DNA from: Oscillospiraceae bacterium
Lineage (GTDB): Bacteria; Bacillota; Clostridia; Oscillospirales; Ruminococcaceae
Direction of reading: 5' to 3'
Length of the DNA stretch: 7,638 nt
NCBI GenBank assembly: GCA_003516865.1
Contig: DPBR01000048.1
Coordinates: 53,737 to 61,374, forward strand
Positions 5,622 to 7,638 of the stretch are shown piece after piece; position 1 is the stretch's first letter, and each line of letters begins with the position of its first letter. The position numbers were made by a program, and so were the translations under genes. The notes under the pieces were generated by a model that ran no database searches, had not been told where the DNA came from, and was given only the letters and a program-made list of their open reading frames with translations.

Positions 5622-7010
5622 ATGCCGAATATGAGCTTAAAAAAGAATGAAATGCCCACTCAGGAGCCGAACGTAAGAAACAAGAATTTCTCCGAGGTTG
5701 CGCTCGGTTATACCGAGGAACAGGCTGTCGACGAGGCGAACCGCTGCCTTAACTGCAAGAATAAGCCCTGCGTTGGCGGCTGTCCCGTTTCGATTGATAT
5801 TCCCGATTTTATCGCAAAAATTCGCGAAAAGGACTTTGAGGGCGCTTATCAGATTATCTCGAAGAGCAGCTCTCTGCCCGCTGTATGCGGAAGAGTATGT
5901 CCTCAGGAAACGCAGTGCGAGAGCAAGTGCGTTCGCGGAATTAAGGGCGAACCCGTTGCAATCGGACGTCTTGAGCGTTTTGTTGCCGATTGGCACAACA
6001 AAAACGCAACGGAAGCGCCCAAAGCTCCCGAAAAGAACGGACACAAGTGCGCGGTTATCGGTGCGGGTCCTTCGGGACTTACCTGTGCGGGCGACCTCGC
6101 AAAAATAGGTTATGACGTGACGGTATTCGAGGCGCTTCACCTTGCGGGAGGCGTTCTGGTATACGGTATTCCCGAATTCAGACTTCCGAAAGCAATCGTT
6201 GCTCACGAGGTTGAAAACCTCAAAGCGCTCGGCGTTAATATTGAAACAAACGTTGTTATCGGAAAGACAATTGAGGTTGACGAGCTGTTCGCGGACGGAT
6301 TTGAGGCAATTTTCATCGGTTCGGGCGCGGGTCTGCCGAGATTTATGAATATTCCCGGCGAGAACCTCAAGGGAGTTTACTCCGCAAACGAGTTCCTCAC
6401 GAGAGTAAACCTGATGAAAGCGTACAAGGAAGACGCTGAAACGCCTATCAAGAAAAACACGAACGTTGCGGTTGTCGGCGGCGGAAACGTTGCGATGGAC
6501 GCTGCGCGCTGCGCGAAGCGGCTTGGCGCGGAGAATGTGTACATAGTATACCGCCGCGGTCTTGAGGAGATGCCTGCGCGTAAAGAAGAAGTCGAGCACG
6601 CAATGGAAGAGGGAATTATCTTCAAAACCCTCAATAATCCCGTTGAAATTCTCGGTGACGAGCATAAGTTCGTTACGGGAATGAAGTGCATTGAAATGGA
6701 GCTTGGCGAGCCTGACGCTTCCGGCCGCCGCAGACCCGTGGAAAAGCCGAACAGCGAGTTTACGCTTGACGTTGACTGCGTTGTTATGTCGATAGGCACT
6801 TCCCCGAACCCGCTTATCCGCAACACCACAAAGGGTCTTGAAACCAACAAGCACGGCTGCTTTATCGCGGACGAGGTTGGTCAGACTTCAAGAGAGGGTG
6901 TTTTTGCGGGCGGCGACGCCGTAACGGGCGCCGCTACGGTAATTCTCGCAATGGGCGCGGGAAAAACCGCCGCAAAGGCAATGGACGAATATATTAAGTC
7001 CAAGAAGTAA
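5622..7010 (+). CDS. nfnB: NfnB / NADPH-dependent glutamate synthase small-subunit-like flavoprotein
   Basis: 462 residues. The start lies one base after the nfnA stop, and its Shine-Dalgarno (AAGGGGGT) lies inside the end of nfnA. The N-terminal domain carries eight cysteines in two sets (42, 45, 50, 54 and 89, 93, 99, 103), typical of two [4Fe-4S] clusters in this family. An FAD Rossmann motif GAGPSG (147-152) follows, then GIPEFRLPK (182-190), an NADPH-binding VAVVGGGNVAMD (292-303) with downstream YRRGLEEMPAR (310-320), and the closing FAD motif GGDAVTGAATV (430-440). The length matches the family. Automatic annotation would often call it gltA, but no large glutamate synthase subunit is adjacent and an NfnA gene is. 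The better reading is therefore the bifurcating Nfn large subunit, which balances NADH, NADPH and reduced ferredoxin. Sulfide dehydrogenase SudA is the alternative. Confidence 0.92.
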   Translation: MPNMSLKKNEMPTQEPNVRNKNFSEVALGYTEEQAVDEANRCLNCKNKPCVGGCPVSIDIPDFIAKIREKDFEGAYQIISKSSSLPAVCGRVCPQETQCESKCVRGIKGEPVAIGRLERFVADWHNKNATEAPKAPEKNGHKCAVIGAGPSGLTCAGDLAKIGYDVTVFEALHLAGGVLVYGIPEFRLPKAIVAHEVENLKALGVNIETNVVIGKTIEVDELFADGFEAIFIGSGAGLPRFMNIPGENLKGVYSANEFLTRVNLMKAYKEDAETPIKKNTNVAVVGGGNVAMDAARCAKRLGAENVYIVYRRGLEEMPARKEEVEHAMEEGIIFKTLNNPVEILGDEHKFVTGMKCIEMELGEPDASGRRRPVEKPNSEFTLDVDCVVMSIGTSPNPLIRNTTKGLETNKHGCFIADEVGQTSREGVFAGGDAVTGAATVILAMGAGKTAAKAMDEYIKSKK

Positions 7011-7107
7011 AATCGGCGATAAATCTGATTTATCAGCGGCAGTTCGGCAGGCGCAAGACCCAGCCGGACTGCCGCTTTCCTGCGTCCGTGCATTTCTGAC
7101 CGATTTT
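7009..7107 (+). ncRNA. Possible structured 3' RNA element after nfnB
   Basis: AAAATCGG (7009-7016, starting inside the nfnB stop codon) can pair over 8 bp with CCGATTTT (7100-7107). The pair encloses two adjacent hairpins: GATAAAT-CTG-ATTTATC (7018-7034) and the longer one at 7036-7075. One unpaired base separates each stem, giving a three-way-junction-like layout. About 24 nt (7076-7099) stay unpaired on the 3' side. It may simply be a terminator plus chance pairing; no known RNA family is recognised. Confidence 0.35.
7036..7078 (+). terminator. Hairpin after nfnB, possible first terminator
   Basis: GCGGCAGTTCGGC (7036-7048) pairs with GCCGGACTGCCGC (7063-7075) over 13 bp with a single G-U. 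The apical part can fold further as GG/CC, C-G and a GCAA tetraloop (7053-7056), a GNRA cap. Only TTTCC follows, a poor U-tract, so termination here is probably incomplete; the stem may instead protect the 3' end of the mRNA. Confidence 0.5.
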
Positions 7108-7161
7108 GACAAACAAAAGCCGCCGTCTGCTAAAAGCAAACAACGGGTTCTGATATTATAA

Positions 7162-7200
7162 CGCCGCCAAAGTTATTCGGCGGCGCTTTCTGTTTATTTT
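7162..7200 (+). terminator. Convergent terminator between nfnB and the small gene
   Basis: CGCCGCC (7162-7168) pairs perfectly with GGCGGCG (7179-7185) around a 10-nt loop. It is followed rightward by the T-rich CTTTCTGTTTATTTT, which overlaps the end of the oppositely oriented small gene. In the leftward direction only TTATAATATC follows, so it acts best on the nfnAB transcript but may serve both. Confidence 0.6.
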
Positions 7201-7391
7201 CCCAAAAAATCCTCAACCAAATCATATGCGTGAATTTCCGAGGCGTCCAATCTGTTGAGCAGCTCGACAAACTCGCTTATCTCGTCCCTATGCGTTGAAA
7301 TGTCGCGTATCGCAACGCTTCCGCGGCTTATTCCATAGCTTTTAATACTGCTTCCCGCCAAACAGACCTCGTCCTCCGTAATTTTCCACAT
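7194..7391 (-). CDS. Small conserved protein, DUF6514-like
   Basis: 65 residues from ATG 7391, chosen because GGAGG (7402-7398) lies 6 nt upstream; an in-frame TTG six codons earlier would run through that site. The sequence (starting MWKITEDEV, with SYGIS near residue 18 and ISTHRDEI, FVELLNRLDAS and a terminal LVEDFLGK) resembles the clostridial DUF6514 family from memory of its pattern (YGI, IST, ...VEDFL). The function of that family is unknown to me. There is no signal peptide and no membrane segment; the protein looks acidic, cytoplasmic and mostly helical at its C-terminal half. It is monocistronic here, converging on the nfnAB operon. That it is a real gene is supported by the strong ribosome binding site and the flanking terminator; the family call is less sure. 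Confidence 0.72.
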   Translation of the reverse strand: MWKITEDEVCLAGSSIKSYGISRGSVAIRDISTHRDEISEFVELLNRLDASEIHAYDLVEDFLGK

Positions 7392-7440
7392 TGAGCGCCT
7401 CCGATTCAACCCTATCCTTTTTCTATAACCTTCCTATATA

Positions 7441-7449
7441 ACTATACCA
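7441..7449 (-). promoter_or_regulatory. Candidate extended -10 promoter of the small gene
   Basis: On the minus strand TGGTATAGT is an extended -10 element (TG-N-TATAGT). Seventeen nt upstream is a poor -35 (TGTTGT). Transcription would start near 7434, leaving a leader of about 43 nt. A perfect palindrome ATATCGATAT (7451-7460) lies in the spacer and might be an operator, but it is short. Confidence 0.4.
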
Positions 7450-7548
7450 CATATCGATATAAAACAACAGATATCATCTTATCGTTTGCCAAAAAATTGG
7501 AAATTAATTATATTTTTCAAAAACAATCACTTTAATCTGTGAAAACGC

Positions 7549-7577
7549 TTGACTTTTCAGCTTTATTATGCTAAAAT
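7549..7577 (+). promoter_or_regulatory. Sigma-A promoter firing out of the window
   Basis: TTGACT (7549-7554), a 17-nt spacer and TAAAAT (7572-7577) give a start near 7584. The first ATG after it (7614) opens only six codons (MASPHN) before a stop and has no well-placed ribosome binding site. The transcript is therefore a leader or a non-coding RNA continuing beyond 7638, or a gene that starts later. Confidence 0.65.
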
Positions 7578-7638
7578 AAAATAAGTGTTTAAAAGGTAAA
7601 TTCAAATTTGTTTATGGCATCACCGCACAATTAACGGC

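Noticed and set aside
4640..5659. Long leftward open frame opposite nfnA
   Set aside because: It is the antisense of a strongly conserved gene, covers both promoters' DNA, and has no ribosome binding site or recognisable domain.
5637..6854. Leftward open frame of about 405 codons opposite nfnB
   Set aside because: Antisense shadow produced by codon bias; the sense frame has full cofactor motifs while this one shows none.
7119..7184. Alternative pairing GCCGCCG (7119-7125) with CGGCGGC (7178-7184) as an anti-terminator
   Set aside because: Short, GC-only words pair easily by chance and no downstream rightward gene would be controlled by it.

Overview
The window looks like a chromosomal segment of an anaerobic Firmicute, most likely class Clostridia (Oscillospirales/Ruminococcaceae-like). 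This rests on three things: an electron-bifurcating-type NfnAB pair, a MarR-controlled heterodimeric ABC exporter of the BmrCD/TM287-288 kind, and a small protein resembling the clostridial DUF6514 family. Strong AGGAG-type ribosome binding sites and textbook sigma-A promoters also fit. The genus cannot be fixed from the sequence.

Layout. Positions 1-338 hold no credible gene; they are an unusual run of perfect or near-perfect inverted repeats separated by short related AT-rich spacers. A terminator (339-368) closes a leftward operon transcribed from a consensus promoter at 4615-4643: a MarR-type regulator (4570-4076), then ABC half-transporter 1 (4071-2320), then ABC half-transporter 2 (2327-372). 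Spacings are 4 nt and an 8-nt overlap, so the three are surely co-transcribed. Divergently, a second promoter (4722-4750) drives a two-gene operon, nfnA (4781-5620) and nfnB/gltA-like (5622-7010), separated by one base. After nfnB comes a structured segment (7009-7107) and a convergent terminator hairpin (7162-7185). Then comes a leftward small gene (7391-7194). The last about 230 bases are AT-rich and non-coding, and contain a good rightward promoter (7549-7577) whose product lies outside the window.

How the genes work. The two ABC subunits form one asymmetric exporter. Subunit 1 carries a degenerate Walker B (Asp for Glu) and a Gln in place of the switch His. Subunit 2 carries a degenerate signature (LSQGQ). 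All three deviations fall in the same composite nucleotide site, leaving one canonical site, as in known heterodimeric multidrug exporters. The MarR protein is probably the local, autoregulated drug sensor. NfnA and NfnB together should form the cytoplasmic flavin/iron-sulfur enzyme that couples NADH, ferredoxin and NADP(H). No glutamate synthase large subunit is present here, which favours the Nfn reading over glutamate synthase.

Most of the window is ordinary, well-recognised clostridial biology. The parts that known genes do not explain are the hairpin cluster at the left end, the nested fold with a GNRA-like cap after nfnB, and the orphan promoter at the right end. None of these amounts to a demonstrated new system.
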